Positions 1 through 10,200 of a stretch of 64,000 nt of DNA are shown here, one piece after another; position 1 is the stretch's first letter, and each line of letters begins with the position of its first letter. Source of the stretch: Poriferisodalis sp965221945. GTDB lineage: Bacteria; Actinomycetota; Acidimicrobiia; Acidimicrobiales; Poriferisodalaceae. The stretch spans positions 2,604,001 through 2,668,000 of the forward strand of contig NZ_OZ244925.1 in the NCBI RefSeq assembly GCF_965221945.1. Reading direction: 5' to 3'. The position numbers and the translations under genes are program-made. Under the pieces are notes generated by a model that was given only the letters and a program-made list of their open reading frames with translations, made no database searches and was not told the origin of the DNA.

Positions 1-1
1 G

Positions 2-496
2 GAGACGCTCGACGCCCATGGCCGCATCGACTGTCTCGTCAATAATGCGGGCGTCGCCTCGACCGACACCCTCGACGAGCTGACCGAGGAGACTCTCGAC
101 CTGCTGTGGGAGGTCAACGCGAAGGGCCCATTCCGCATGATCCGGGCCGCGCTGCCACACCTGCGTCGCAGCGGCGAAGGGCGCATCGTGAACGTGATCT
201 CCATGTCGGGCAAGCGGGTGCGCGGCACCTTCGCCCCTGGCTATGCCATGAGCAAGCACGCCGCGATGTCGCTGCACCATTCGGTCCGCCACGCGACGTT
301 CCCTGATGGGATCCGTTGCACCGCAGTGTGTCCTGGCTACGTGCAGACCGACATGACCGCAGAATTCGGCGTCGACCCCTCGATCATGATCCAGGCGGAC
401 GACCTTGCTCACACGGTCGCGACCATCCTGCGACTGCCGAACACAGCGTCAGTGGCCGAGCTGCTGGTCACGACCGAACCCGAGACGATCGCCTAG
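2..496 (+). CDS. SDR family oxidoreductase (5' end missing)
   Basis: This is the C-terminal two thirds of a classical short-chain dehydrogenase/reductase, an NAD(P)-dependent enzyme of the 3-oxoacyl-ACP reductase type. The reading frame is open from the left edge. The NNAG motif comes first, then a serine-containing VNVISMSG strand, the catalytic YAMSK (YxxxK) motif and the PGYVQTDM segment after the active site. The Rossmann glycine motif lies outside the window. The gene converges on the hydroxylase gene at 550, with a hairpin between them. The substrate cannot be told from the sequence. Confidence 0.9.
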   Translation, partial: ETLDAHGRIDCLVNNAGVASTDTLDELTEETLDLLWEVNAKGPFRMIRAALPHLRRSGEGRIVNVISMSGKRVRGTFAPGYAMSKHAAMSLHHSVRHATFPDGIRCTAVCPGYVQTDMTAEFGVDPSIMIQADDLAHTVATILRLPNTASVAELLVTTEPETIA

Positions 497-524
497 CGGG
501 CGCGTCCCGTCGTCTCGAATTCAC

Positions 525-555
525 GGCTGGGTCGAGCCAGCGGCTCGACTCAGCC
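525..555. terminator. Bidirectional hairpin between convergent genes
   Basis: Two 14-base arms (525-538 and 542-555) pair with one mismatch around a 3-base loop; the core is GTCGAGCC/GGCTCGAC. It lies between the SDR stop codon and the stop codon of the converging hydroxylase gene, which falls inside the right arm. There is no clear T-tract, so termination is inferred from position and stem strength. Confidence 0.6.
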
Positions 556-1506
556 GGTCGAGCGCGTGCTCGCCTTCTTCGCGCGGCGCTGCTTGACCTG
601 ATCGGTGGCCTTGTCGCTGCCGTCGTGCCACGTCCCGAACCACTTGTCCATGGGCACCAGCGACGTGCCGTAGTTGCAGTCGAAGTAACGGTGGTGAAGC
701 GTGTGGTAGCGGTCGCCGCCTGCGATGGTGCGCCCGCCGGCCACGATGTAGCGGTCGAAGCCCGAATGCGACGGTGCAGGTGACAGCAGCAGGTACGTGG
801 CAGTCAGCGTCACGAGGTACGGATTGCCCGGTATCAGCAGGAACATGAGCGGCGCTGAGAAATACAGCACGTGCTCAACGGGGTGCATGGCGACGCCGGT
901 CCACGGACCGATGTTCACGTTGTGGTGATGCAGCGAATGCGCCGTGCGGTACAGGAGCTGGGTGTGCAGCAGTCGGTGGTTGGCGTAGAAGTGCACTGAC
1001 ACCAGCGGGAACATGGCAAACGTCAGCGCAACTGCATACAGAAGGCTGCTGCGGGCCGGGATCGTCCAGATCAGGTCGTTGGCATACAGCCACAGCATCA
1101 GCGACTCGTACAGCGCTGCGATCGAGCAGGCACTCACCAGCGACCAGAACACGTTGTCGCGTGTCTGATGCCGCAACAGGAACGGCCGCCGCCCGACTGA
1201 CAACCATCGTTCGTCGTACTTGTGCTGCGTCCCTTGGGAGCGCCGCATGTACAGCCACCAGTGCAAACCGCCGACGATGACGACCATGAGCCCGACGTTG
1301 CGCGCATACACCAGCGCGACCGCCCACGGGGCGGGCGCGGCGAAGCGGTCGAGCGATGGCGTCAGCCACGTCCAGGCCACAACGCCGATGACAATCCAGA
1401 GCGCGTTCTGCCACCAGAAATACTTGGTGACCAGCCAGCGCGTCATGGCCAGCGGCCGAGGCGGACGCTCGTACAGCGGCGGAAGCGTGACTTCCCCGAT
1501 CCCCAC
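550..1506 (-). CDS. Sterol desaturase / fatty acid hydroxylase family membrane protein
   Basis: This 318-residue integral membrane protein belongs to the fatty acid hydroxylase superfamily. The histidine clusters expected for the di-iron site are present: NHRLLH, HSLHHH and HTLHHRYFDCNYG, with a further MHPVEH. Hydrophobic segments near residues 30-50, 65-85, 120-150 and 215-240 would anchor it. The family uses O2 to hydroxylate or desaturate lipid carbons. The substrate is unknown; hopanoid, carotenoid or fatty-acid modification are all possible. The start is 10 bases downstream of the stop codon of the DUF4032 gene, so the two probably form one operon. Confidence 0.9.
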   Translation of the reverse strand: MGIGEVTLPPLYERPPRPLAMTRWLVTKYFWWQNALWIVIGVVAWTWLTPSLDRFAAPAPWAVALVYARNVGLMVVIVGGLHWWLYMRRSQGTQHKYDERWLSVGRRPFLLRHQTRDNVFWSLVSACSIAALYESLMLWLYANDLIWTIPARSSLLYAVALTFAMFPLVSVHFYANHRLLHTQLLYRTAHSLHHHNVNIGPWTGVAMHPVEHVLYFSAPLMFLLIPGNPYLVTLTATYLLLSPAPSHSGFDRYIVAGGRTIAGGDRYHTLHHRYFDCNYGTSLVPMDKWFGTWHDGSDKATDQVKQRRAKKASTRSTG

Positions 1507-1516
1507 TGCGCGCAGC

Positions 1517-2833
1517 CTACGCCTCGCCTGCGGTTGGGGTGGGTGCCTCAGGCGCCCCCAGCTCAGGCGCCCCTAGCAAGACATCGCCGGGGTCATTGCC
1601 TCCGTCATGATCGATGAGCGTCCGCTCTCGGGGCAGCCGCTCGAGCACCTCGTCGACAAAGGTGACCATCGCCTCGTCGTTCTCGACCTGACGGCCAGCC
1701 GCTTTCGAGCGCTCAAACCGATGCTCGATGAACTCGTAGATCAGCTGGGCGTCGTCGAGACGGTCCCGATACCGGTCTGGAATCGCAGCAATCACCGGCT
1801 CGTACCGCTCGGATAGCCACCGGTAGGCCTTCACCGACTCGGGCAGCACATGACCTGCTTCTCGTTCGAGCGCCAGCCCGTACGCGTCGACCGCGTTGAG
1901 CAGCGTCCGTGCCTGGTTCTCTTGGACCTCGAGACCAGTCAGTCGCCGTAGTCGCAGGTGTGCGTGGCCCTCTTCGAGCACCACAGGCCGGATCCGCAGC
2001 CGAGAGCCGTCGGACGACTGCACCACGGAGAGCTCTTCGACGTCGAAGCCCATCGCGTTCAGTCGCTCGATGCGCTGGCGGATGCGCCACCGTTCATGCG
2101 CCGCTATGTCGTCTTCGCGTGTCAGCTCTGCCCAGAGCCAGCGATATCGGTCGAGAAGATCATCGGTGATCTCGATCGGATCCGCGTCGACCTCGAGCAG
2201 GCCTTCACTGATGGCGTCGTACAGGCCCCCTGCGATGTTCTCGATGCCGAGCGCCAGATCGTGCTCGCGCAGCTCGTCGCTGAGGCTCGGGCGGCACTCT
2301 GCTGTCTCCGCATCGACCAGATATGCCATCAGCGCGCCCGCGTCGCGCCTGAACAGGACATTCGCCAGCGAGATGTCGCCCCAGTAGATCCCCTCGAGAT
2401 GAAGCCTCGACAGCAGGACGACCGCGGCATCGAGCAAGCGATCGCGCAGCAACGAGGTCGCGGTTGTGCGAAACAGGTGCTGGTACGGAAGCGCGAAGTC
2501 CAAGAAGCGCGTGATCAGCATCGACTTGAGATCCCGGCCATCGCGGCTGCGACGACCGGTGACGACACCGACTGCTTTGACAGCGGGCAGGCGCGAATCC
2601 TCGAGGTGTCGAAGTACCCGATATTCGCGCTCCGCGAGCCGTTGTTCGGTTTCTTTGAGCGCGTAGACCCGACCGTCGTAGGAGACCATGCGCACGACAT
2701 GGCGGCTCAATCCACGGCGGACGCTGATGAGCCGGTCCGTTGTGCCGCTCCACAGCTCAAGCGGCTGCTCCCATGGAAGATCGAGAAAGTCTGGATGCCC
2801 CTGCCGAGTGATGATTTGCAAGTCAGCAGGCAC
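1517..2833 (-). CDS. DUF4032 domain protein, kinase-like (Kdo/WaaP-like fold)
   Basis: This 438-residue protein matches the actinobacterial DUF4032 family, which has a lipopolysaccharide-kinase-like N-terminal half. Kinase-type motifs are visible: YALKETEQR resembles the ATP-binding lysine strand, HLEGIYWGDISLANVLF (about residues 144-160) matches the catalytic loop, and LVDAETAE about 15 residues on stands where the DFG-type metal site would be. The C-terminal half (about 270-410) is the family-specific domain. The biochemical role of the family is not known to me. The gene is divergent from the folate gene at 2990 and is the first gene of the operon with the hydroxylase. Confidence 0.85.
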   Translation of the reverse strand: MPADLQIITRQGHPDFLDLPWEQPLELWSGTTDRLISVRRGLSRHVVRMVSYDGRVYALKETEQRLAEREYRVLRHLEDSRLPAVKAVGVVTGRRSRDGRDLKSMLITRFLDFALPYQHLFRTTATSLLRDRLLDAAVVLLSRLHLEGIYWGDISLANVLFRRDAGALMAYLVDAETAECRPSLSDELREHDLALGIENIAGGLYDAISEGLLEVDADPIEITDDLLDRYRWLWAELTREDDIAAHERWRIRQRIERLNAMGFDVEELSVVQSSDGSRLRIRPVVLEEGHAHLRLRRLTGLEVQENQARTLLNAVDAYGLALEREAGHVLPESVKAYRWLSERYEPVIAAIPDRYRDRLDDAQLIYEFIEHRFERSKAAGRQVENDEAMVTFVDEVLERLPRERTLIDHDGGNDPGDVLLGAPELGAPEAPTPTAGEA

Positions 2834-2989
2834 CGCGCCCTCGTCGTCAGTCCCAGATCGCCGTGTGATCCCCGAGATCGAAGAAGTGAAGATTCTGCAC
2901 CGACACAGCGATCTCGACTGTCAAATTGACTGTCGCCCCCGCTGGCGCTGGCCGTCCCAGTCCGATCGGTCGCATCTGCTGCATCTAGC

Positions 2990-3619
2990 GTGTGCGAGGT
3001 GCGCGAGCCTCCCACTGCGGGAGCATCCAAGGATATGTGGCGGCGCTGGTTGCGCGATCGGCAGATGCAGGTCGATCCCGGCACCGCCGAAACGTTGGTG
3101 ACGAGTTTGCACCGCTTCATCGAGTCTGTCGATGTCACCTGGAACGACCGCGTCGGCGGCGCTCCGCCCCTCGGGAACGGGCTGATTCTCTTCTACCGGG
3201 CGATGCCGCAGGAGCTCTCGCTTGACGGCCTCGCCGATGCGCTGGGCTGGCAACGCTTCGCCGTGACGCGGACTCCCCCGGACGGCTCGCTCACGCTGCA
3301 CCCGGCAGTCGGCGCCATGGAGCAGCATCGGTTCGGTTTCCCGCAGCCGATCGCTGACGCATTCGAGTTGCAGCCCCGTCACATCGCGCTGGCCCTTGTA
3401 CCGGGCATGGCCTTCGACCGAACCGGGACGCGTCTCGGCCACGGCGCTGGCTACTTCGACGAGTTGCTGGCCAGGCTTCCTGCTGACCGCCCCCGGATTG
3501 GGATCTCACGTCGTGAGCTGATCTTCGACCGGCTGCCTTCCGAGGCCCACGATGTGCCCATGACACACCTCGCCACCGAGGATGGTGTGGTCGCCGTCGA
3601 ACCCGACGGCGGTCAGTAG
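2990..3619 (+). CDS. 5-formyltetrahydrofolate cyclo-ligase
   Basis: The product converts 5-formyl-THF to 5,10-methenyl-THF with ATP. The C-terminal signature is clear: DRTGTRLGHGAGYFDELLAR (phosphate/folate loop), followed by the RIGISRR strand and HDVPMTHLATEDGVV at the end. The N-terminal SKDMWRRWLRDRQM resembles the usual K..LR......R opening, which favours this start over the internal ATG at 3035 because the lysine precedes that methionine. It is transcribed divergently from the DUF4032 gene across about 155 bases. Confidence 0.9.
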   Translation: MCEVREPPTAGASKDMWRRWLRDRQMQVDPGTAETLVTSLHRFIESVDVTWNDRVGGAPPLGNGLILFYRAMPQELSLDGLADALGWQRFAVTRTPPDGSLTLHPAVGAMEQHRFGFPQPIADAFELQPRHIALALVPGMAFDRTGTRLGHGAGYFDELLARLPADRPRIGISRRELIFDRLPSEAHDVPMTHLATEDGVVAVEPDGGQ

Positions 3620-3778
3620 CTGGCTGCCCCGCATCGCGCACGGCCAAATGGTCGGCGTTGGCCTATTCGCAGTCAGCCGTGCTGGTCATGGCGACAGTAC
3701 GGTGGGCGGCGCCACAGCCGAACGGGCCCGAACCGCCCAGGCCAAGATCGCGGCATTCCGCGTGCGAAAGGAGCCGAT

Positions 3779-4078
3779 ATGGCGACACAACTGCGCCGTT
3801 ACGACGTTGTCGAGGGCCAAATGGACTCGTTGCTCGAATGGTTCCCCAACATCATCGCCGTGCGGGAGAAGTTCGGTTTCAAGGTCGAGTTCATGTATGC
3901 CGACCGTGAGAACAATCAACTCGTCTGGGCAGTCAGCCACCCCGGCGACTACGAAGCCGCGTACTCCGAATTCGCAGCGTCGCCTGAGCGGGCGGCCGTC
4001 TTCGCTGGCCAGCCTGAACGAGTCACGGGGATGACCGTGTCGATGGTGGTCACGATCATCGCTCCCAGCTCAAACTGA
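3779..4078 (+). CDS. Small NIPSNAP / dimeric alpha-beta barrel protein
   Basis: The 99-residue product has the look of the NIPSNAP/ABM dimeric ferredoxin-like barrel: an opening RRYDVVEG strand, a helix with W and R residues, then FMYADRENNQLVWAVSHPGDY and a helix ending ASPERAAV. The start is well supported by GAAAGGAG six bases upstream. The function of such singletons is unknown; some are monooxygenase-like. A second gene of this type, frameshifted, lies at 32464-32771. Confidence 0.7.
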   Translation: MATQLRRYDVVEGQMDSLLEWFPNIIAVREKFGFKVEFMYADRENNQLVWAVSHPGDYEAAYSEFAASPERAAVFAGQPERVTGMTVSMVVTIIAPSSN

Positions 4079-4081
4079 CAG

Positions 4082-4114
4082 CGAACCTCGCCGGAAAGAC
4101 CGGCACCTGGTTCG
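4082..4114. terminator. Hairpin between convergent genes
   Basis: Outer arms CGAACC/GGTTCG and inner arms GCCGG/CCGGC around AAAGA form a two-tier hairpin in the 44 bases between the NIPSNAP-like gene and the converging helicase gene. No T-tract is seen, so it is a weak bidirectional terminator candidate. Confidence 0.45.
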
Positions 4115-4122
4115 AGATGCGG

Positions 4123-7100
4123 TTAGCGCGGCGCTGGGAGCACGCCCATCCAACACACAACACCGATGTCTTCTTCGGAGATGGCCGAGGAAGTTGACGG
4201 CAATTCGACTGGCAAGAGTCCGTGGAAGTCGACAACCTCGGAAATCCGAATGGCCGCTGTGGCTCCGTCGATCGACCCGTCGTCCAGGGCCCGCCTGACT
4301 TCGCCGAGGTCCCTTCGCACGGCGGTGCTGCGCTCGACGGCCAGCGCCTCGAAGACCTCGTTCGCCGATGGCGGCTGCGGAACCGATGGATCCGCCAACA
4401 ACCCCCGGGCCCACCGCTGAATGGGTCCTAGCGACCGGCCCTCAAGCACCGCCTGGACTCCTTCATTGTGATCGTCGATGATCGACTGAGCTGCATCACT
4501 CCAAGCTGATTCGAGGTCAAGATCCGGTGCGTCAACGCCAGGGGCGGAGCCCGGGTCGATGCGGCGCAGAATGGTCGCCGGGGCTGAGGACATCTGCCCA
4601 TCCTCAGCGACGTAACGCCAGTGCCTATGACCATCGGGCGTGCGGCAAGCGAAGAAGACGCCCGACGGGCCTACTGATGGAATCGCAGGGCCTAGCACGA
4701 ACTGCGAACCGATTCCCCAAGGCAGGTTGAGCAGCCGCTCAATCTCGCCTTCAGCAGCTGCTCGCTGGAGCTCTGCCCGCAGCAGCTCGCCGCTCAGCAC
4801 TTGGCCTTCAGCAGTCGGGTCATCTTCATCTAGCAGGGTTGCGTCGTCACTCTCAAGACGCAAGGCATAGGAGCGCATTTCCTCTTCCACTTGCGCGTCG
4901 GTGACCTCGATCTCCATTCCGTATGGTCGCGCTGCCACAATCTTGCGCTGAATCGCCGCTTCGAGCCGAAGGATCAGTTCCAGATCGCCGGGTTCGGGCA
5001 GCATCGACACCAGTGACACCGTGTCATGCGGGCTCTTCAGCCGAACCACCCGGCCGTATCGCTGTACGACGCGCTGGGGGTTCCACGGCATGTCGTAACT
5101 GACCACCGCCGCCGCCTGTTGCAGGTTTTGCCCCTCCGAGAGCACGTCGTTGCTGAGCAGCAAGTCGACTTCACCGTCGGGCGGCTCGTAGTCGGGGCGA
5201 ATGACGGTCGCCGGGCAAAAGCGAGCCAGCAACCCGGTGCGCTGATCGGGATCAGTCTCGGCGCCGATCACGGTCACGCGTTTGCGCCCATCGGCGACGT
5301 CCGGCAAGTGCTCGTCGAGATAACGGACGGTGTCGGCGAAGGTCGAGAAAACGACGACCTTGTCCGATGGCACGTCGCGAAGCACTCGCTTCAGCAGTTC
5401 CAGCTTGGGGTCTCCTGCTGCGTCGAGTGCGTCGAGTGCGTCAGCACACGCTTCCAGCACGTCACGGTCGCCAGCGACATCGTCTCGGTACGGCTCCAGG
5501 AAATCCTCGGTCGGCTCGGATACGAATTCGTCCATTTCTTCGTCGAGCCATCCGGCGAGGCCCGATTCGTCGAGGTCGGCCAGGGTCGCCTGCCGGAGCG
5601 ACTCGCCGCTGAGGACATATCCGTTGTCCCATGCTTCGAGGAACACGTCATGAGCCGCGAGCATTCGACGCACGGTCAAGAGACACGCATGCCAGCACGA
5701 CTCGAATCGCTTGAGTACCGCCGATTGCAGCAGTGCGCTGAGCACCGCCTCTCGGCCGGTCTCAGAGCCATCGCGTCGGTATGCGCTGGGCCGATAGCGG
5801 GCCATCGTCAGCTGTCCGAGATTGTCGGTGATGGTCTGCACAAGATCGGGGAATGCGGCATCGAGGTCGTAACGCTCTGTGGACAGCTCTGGCTCAGGGA
5901 ATGCGACAGGTGTCCCGTCGGGAAACGTGGCACCCGGGTAGTGCCGCTCGATGAAGCGCCGGTCTCGACGCACGCTGACGAGATCGGCCAGCTCGAACAG
6001 CACGTCAGGATCGAGATTCTCGGCGTCCCGCTCGTTGGCACCAGCTCGGACGAACAGATTCCGAAGCGACGGAATCCCCCATGCTGCAAACGCGCGGTCA
6101 TGACGGGCGAACGTCATGACCAAGTGGTAAAGGTCCCACAGACCGTTGTTGATGGGGGTGGCACTCAACAGCGCGAGATCCTTCTGAACCCCGCCGAGCA
6201 AGCGCGACATAGCGCGGTACCAAGTGGTCCCCGGAGTCCGAAGCGCATGCCCCTCGTCGATAACCACCAACCGGTAGGCGTCCTTGTCGCTGTGGAGGTG
6301 CAGTTGTGGGTTCGCAGTTCCTGAGGCCGCGAGTTGTTCGTCTGATGCCAGCTGGTGGAAGCTGACGACCTCGGCTGGCAGACGAGCCCGCGCGAGCCGA
6401 CCGCGCCAGTGCTCGACGAGCTGTGCAGGAGTGACGACGAGCGCGTGGAGGCCCCGGCGCAAGGCGTATTCCTCGACTAGTGCAAGGCCGATCTCGGTCG
6501 TTCCGGTTCCGACTCCGTCGGCGTAGATCACGCCGTGGTGCCGTTCGAGTATGCGCAGCGCTCGGTTGAACCCATCCCGCTGGAACGCGGCTAGCTCAAT
6601 GGCGCCGGGCGCAGGGCCTTCAGGTTGATCCGTCTCCTCTCCGAGCAGTTCCACCAGTGCTCGCAGGTACACCGTCCGAGGATTGACCAGGCCGATGTCG
6701 GGATACAACAGCTCCCGCAACTCGGCCTTGAAGTCGACGGCTTCTTCCCACAATGCATCGAACCACGACACGGCCCGGCCTGCGACGTTCGGGCTGTAGT
6801 CGACAAGCCCGAGCTCAAGGTTCGAAAACAGGCCGGCACGTGTGAGATTCGCCGAGGTGACAAGCGCAGCACGGGCATTCTCGGCATCACCGAAGAGATA
6901 CGCCTTGCCGTGCAGGAAGCGTTTCGTGTAACGGCGGACCTGGACGTGTTCATCATCCAGCCATGTGTCGAGAGCGGCCAGTTGCGCCGCCGCCCTGCTG
7001 GGCGGGAACCGCGCCAAATCCCGGTCGTGGCGCAGGCCGGCGAGTGTCGTCTCGAACAGCGTGTTGGGGAACTGCGCTCCGAGCGCCGGCGCTGGAGAGG

Positions 7101-7293
7101 CACCGATCATTAGACGCACCTGTCGGCCATCGTCGACTGCCGTTGCGAGATGCGCGAGTCCTCCGAGGTTGACGAATCCTGTGGCCACCGAGAGACCGTC
7201 ATCGTTGCTGATGTCGTCGAGAAGAAACGTGAGCGCCTCAGCATGACAAGTTGAGTCGCCGAGGTTGTCCAGCAAGTCCGGGCGAGAAAGCAC
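4123..7293 (-). CDS. PLD-SNF2 helicase of a restriction-like system (Walker A lysine missing)
   Basis: This 1056-residue protein has an N-terminal phospholipase-D-like domain (residues about 1-200; HGK at 128-130 and TSANLT at 146-151) followed by an SNF2/DEAD-type helicase: degenerate Walker A ADGVGTGTTEIG (258-269), motif II DEGH (346-349), SATPINN motif III, and a second RecA lobe with VVFSTFADTVRYL, SEGQNLQ and QRYGRVVRLKS (motif VI). The Walker A lysine is threonine (ACG where AAG is expected), so ATP hydrolysis may be lost or the base may be wrong. It begins 4 bases after the methylase stop codon and is surely co-transcribed with it. PLD-helicases paired with adenine methylases occur in DISARM and other restriction-like defence systems; the PLD domain could be the nuclease. 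Confidence 0.88.
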   Translation of the reverse strand: MLSRPDLLDNLGDSTCHAEALTFLLDDISNDDGLSVATGFVNLGGLAHLATAVDDGRQVRLMIGASPAPALGAQFPNTLFETTLAGLRHDRDLARFPPSRAAAQLAALDTWLDDEHVQVRRYTKRFLHGKAYLFGDAENARAALVTSANLTRAGLFSNLELGLVDYSPNVAGRAVSWFDALWEEAVDFKAELRELLYPDIGLVNPRTVYLRALVELLGEETDQPEGPAPGAIELAAFQRDGFNRALRILERHHGVIYADGVGTGTTEIGLALVEEYALRRGLHALVVTPAQLVEHWRGRLARARLPAEVVSFHQLASDEQLAASGTANPQLHLHSDKDAYRLVVIDEGHALRTPGTTWYRAMSRLLGGVQKDLALLSATPINNGLWDLYHLVMTFARHDRAFAAWGIPSLRNLFVRAGANERDAENLDPDVLFELADLVSVRRDRRFIERHYPGATFPDGTPVAFPEPELSTERYDLDAAFPDLVQTITDNLGQLTMARYRPSAYRRDGSETGREAVLSALLQSAVLKRFESCWHACLLTVRRMLAAHDVFLEAWDNGYVLSGESLRQATLADLDESGLAGWLDEEMDEFVSEPTEDFLEPYRDDVAGDRDVLEACADALDALDAAGDPKLELLKRVLRDVPSDKVVVFSTFADTVRYLDEHLPDVADGRKRVTVIGAETDPDQRTGLLARFCPATVIRPDYEPPDGEVDLLLSNDVLSEGQNLQQAAAVVSYDMPWNPQRVVQRYGRVVRLKSPHDTVSLVSMLPEPGDLELILRLEAAIQRKIVAARPYGMEIEVTDAQVEEEMRSYALRLESDDATLLDEDDPTAEGQVLSGELLRAELQRAAAEGEIERLLNLPWGIGSQFVLGPAIPSVGPSGVFFACRTPDGHRHWRYVAEDGQMSSAPATILRRIDPGSAPGVDAPDLDLESAWSDAAQSIIDDHNEGVQAVLEGRSLGPIQRWARGLLADPSVPQPPSANEVFEALAVERSTAVRRDLGEVRRALDDGSIDGATAAIRISEVVDFHGLLPVELPSTSSAISEEDIGVVCWMGVLPAPR

Positions 7294-7297
7294 GGCC

Positions 7298-10200
7298 TCA
7301 GCTCAGTTCGCGCAGCCGCGCAACAAGAGCCTCGCGGTAGGCCGGCGTCACGGCATCAGTGGTGAAGTCGACAAACGTCGTCTCCAGGTCGTCATGGGTG
7401 AGTTGCCAAGCACGTGCGACACGCGCGTCAATGTCGATGCGCAGGTGCTCGCGCTCGTCGGCCGCCAGCGGGCCGTACTCGACACCAACGGCCTCAGCGA
7501 ATTGTGCGAAGCGGTCATCTACCGCCGAGAGGCGGGCCGCAGCGGAGACAACCGCCGGGTAGTCGGCGTCATCAAGATTGGGCACGACCAACGACTCCAA
7601 TAGAAAGAAATTCATGTTGATCTCGACGTAGCGACGCACCTGCCAGTCAAAGGGCAGGCTGTTGATGATGCCAAGACAGGCAGCTTGAGTCATCTCGTCG
7701 CCGTCGACGAATGCGATGTACGGCGCCTTGTTGGTTAGAAGAACCTCGGGAGGAACCAAACAAGCGCGGGCAGTCCTGCTGTCGTCTGAGCGCGAGACAT
7801 CGCGGAATGCCACCCGTGCGCGTTCAAGTTCCGAACTGACCGTCCTTCGGCGCACTGCCAACTTGACATGGTCAGCGATGAGCGAGCCGCTGCCCGGTCG
7901 TGGCTTGCGGATCTTCTGGAGCACCGCAGCACTGGCCGAGCACTTGCGTGCCGCCGCGCCGTGCGGTTCATACTGATCGAAGCTCTCGCCCTTCCACAAC
8001 TGCCGACCTCCTCGGCCACTCTGCCAAAGAGACTTGTCATTGGTCTCGTGCAGCTCGGCCACGCCAAAGCACATCCATCTTCCGCCCGAACCAAGGGGAA
8101 ATCTCGAACCCGTGCGCAACTTGGCCAATAGGTCAGCTTCGGCCTGCGACCTCAGGCGCGGCGTCAGCCAACCGTCGCCAAGCGATGCGACCGCCACCGG
8201 CACCCCCGTTGACGCAGCCTGAGATTCCCAGGCCTCGCTCGAGTCCGCGATCCCGAGCATCGCAACAATGTGCCCATCGGGCGGCTCTTGGCGTTGGGCG
8301 GTGACGAGTGCGACGCCGAATTGCGGGTGAGTCTCAAATGCCCACAGCCGCCGATTGATCAGCGTGTCAATGCGGCGAGCCGTCATTTCGGTATAGAGCC
8401 AGTCGCGAAAACCCTCCGAACCTTGGGTCACGAACGTCGATCTCGGCAACACCACGCCGATCATCCCGCCCTCCCGGACGAGACTTCTGTACCGCTGGCA
8501 GAAGTACTTGTAGAGGTCGGGGTCGCCGCCAGTCGAGACATACTCACCCGATGCCAGTGCGGCCCTCTCGACGGTGACGCGTTCCTGTTCCTGTTCCAGC
8601 AGGCCGGCGAGTTCGGGTCGCTCGGCGCGGAGCTCAACGATTTCAGCCTGTCGTTGATGGCTGGGGAGACCCCGAAGTCCGGGTAGGTGAAGCCCGTAGA
8701 ACGCAAGCTCCTCGATCGTCACTTCTTCCCACGGCGGATTGCCTACGACGGCATCAAAGCCACGGCGCCCGTCTGCGAAGACCCGAGGAAACTCCAGTGG
8801 CCAGTGCAGGAAATGGTGCTGTGCCGCGAATCGGATGGCCGCTTCTAATTTTTTGCGAATGTCTTCGCTCACCGTGTCAGCGATGATGTCGGAACCCGAT
8901 ACTTCGGCCGCCTCCCGCGCGCCGACAACCTCGAAGCCCTCGGCCGTCCACAGGTCGAAGAGGCGTCGCATGCCGGCGGTTGCAACCGCGGTCTCGGCAT
9001 CGGCAGCCTTGCTTGCCTCAACTTCGCTCGGTGTGCGGTCGTCGATCTCAGCTACTCGCTCCGCTGCCTCGGAGGCGTCCGCTAGGGCCGTTCGTAGCGA
9101 CTGCTCTTGGAACGTGCCCTCCGGCACAACACTGGAGGCCGAGGCGACACCAATGAGCGCATTCCCGACGACGACGTTTCGGCCCAAGTACGCCAGCGAC
9201 AGGCCGGGGACGAATGAGGCGAGCCACAGCGACAACGTGGCGATCTCAGCGCCCATCGGACTCACATCAGTCCCGTACACACAGTGCTTGAGCAGCAACC
9301 TGCGCAAAAGGGCCGCGTCGGTGACATCGATCCCCGCTCGCGCTTGGGACCGCAGGCCATTGATCGACTCTCGGATTTTCGGCAGCGGCGTTTCGGCGAG
9401 GAACGTAACCGTGCTCTCGGCGAGCAGGTCGGTGACTTCGACCAAGAAATGCGCGCTGCCACAGGCGGGGTCGAGCACAGCGAAGTCGAGCAGTTGATTG
9501 GCTGCGGCGACCGGGTCCTCCTTCGCGATGTGCCGTACCTCGTCGAGGTGACCTTCGAATGCAGGCAGGACCGCTTGGCGCACAAGGTGCTTCACCAGCG
9601 GCACCGGTGTGTAGTAAACGCCACCGGCCTTGCGACCACCCTCGTGGGCTTGCCACAGCAACGATCCCGAGACGATTTCAGGCTCGTCGGCGGCGGCTAT
9701 GTATCGGTCCCGCCCGAGGTCGTACCGCAGCGGACGATCTGCCACGGTTAGCTGCAGACTCAGCAGCGTCTCGTAGATGTGACCGATGTGAGCGATCTCC
9801 AAGGAGGAGTAGTCGACGCCGCGGCCGGTCTCTGCATCGATGCCGACTGCTGTCAATACCTCGGCAAAGCAACGGTCGTCGAGTTCGATCTCTTCCAAGA
9901 GTGCTGCACCCTCAAAATCCCTGTTTGAGAAGAGGGCGCCGTTGTAGGCGGGCACTCCCCACGCCGGGTTGCCGGTCCGGAGTGCTCGCACCAGCGTGCC
10001 GAAGCTGGACCACAAACCCGTCGAAGCGTCGCTGACATCGTCTTGTGTCTGCTGCGCTTCGGCCACGAGTTCGGCCAGAGAATGCCGGCGGTATGTCGCG
10101 TCATCGGTCGGCAGGTAGCGCGAACTCTCGGCGTAGAGCACGAAGAGCAGCCTGAACAGCAGGGTGAGCGCGGCGCGCTGAAGCTCCTGCCTGAATTCAT

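Noticed and set aside
5026..6324. 432-codon open frame opposite the PLD-helicase
   Set aside because: Antisense shadow of conserved helicase motifs with no ribosome site or family match.
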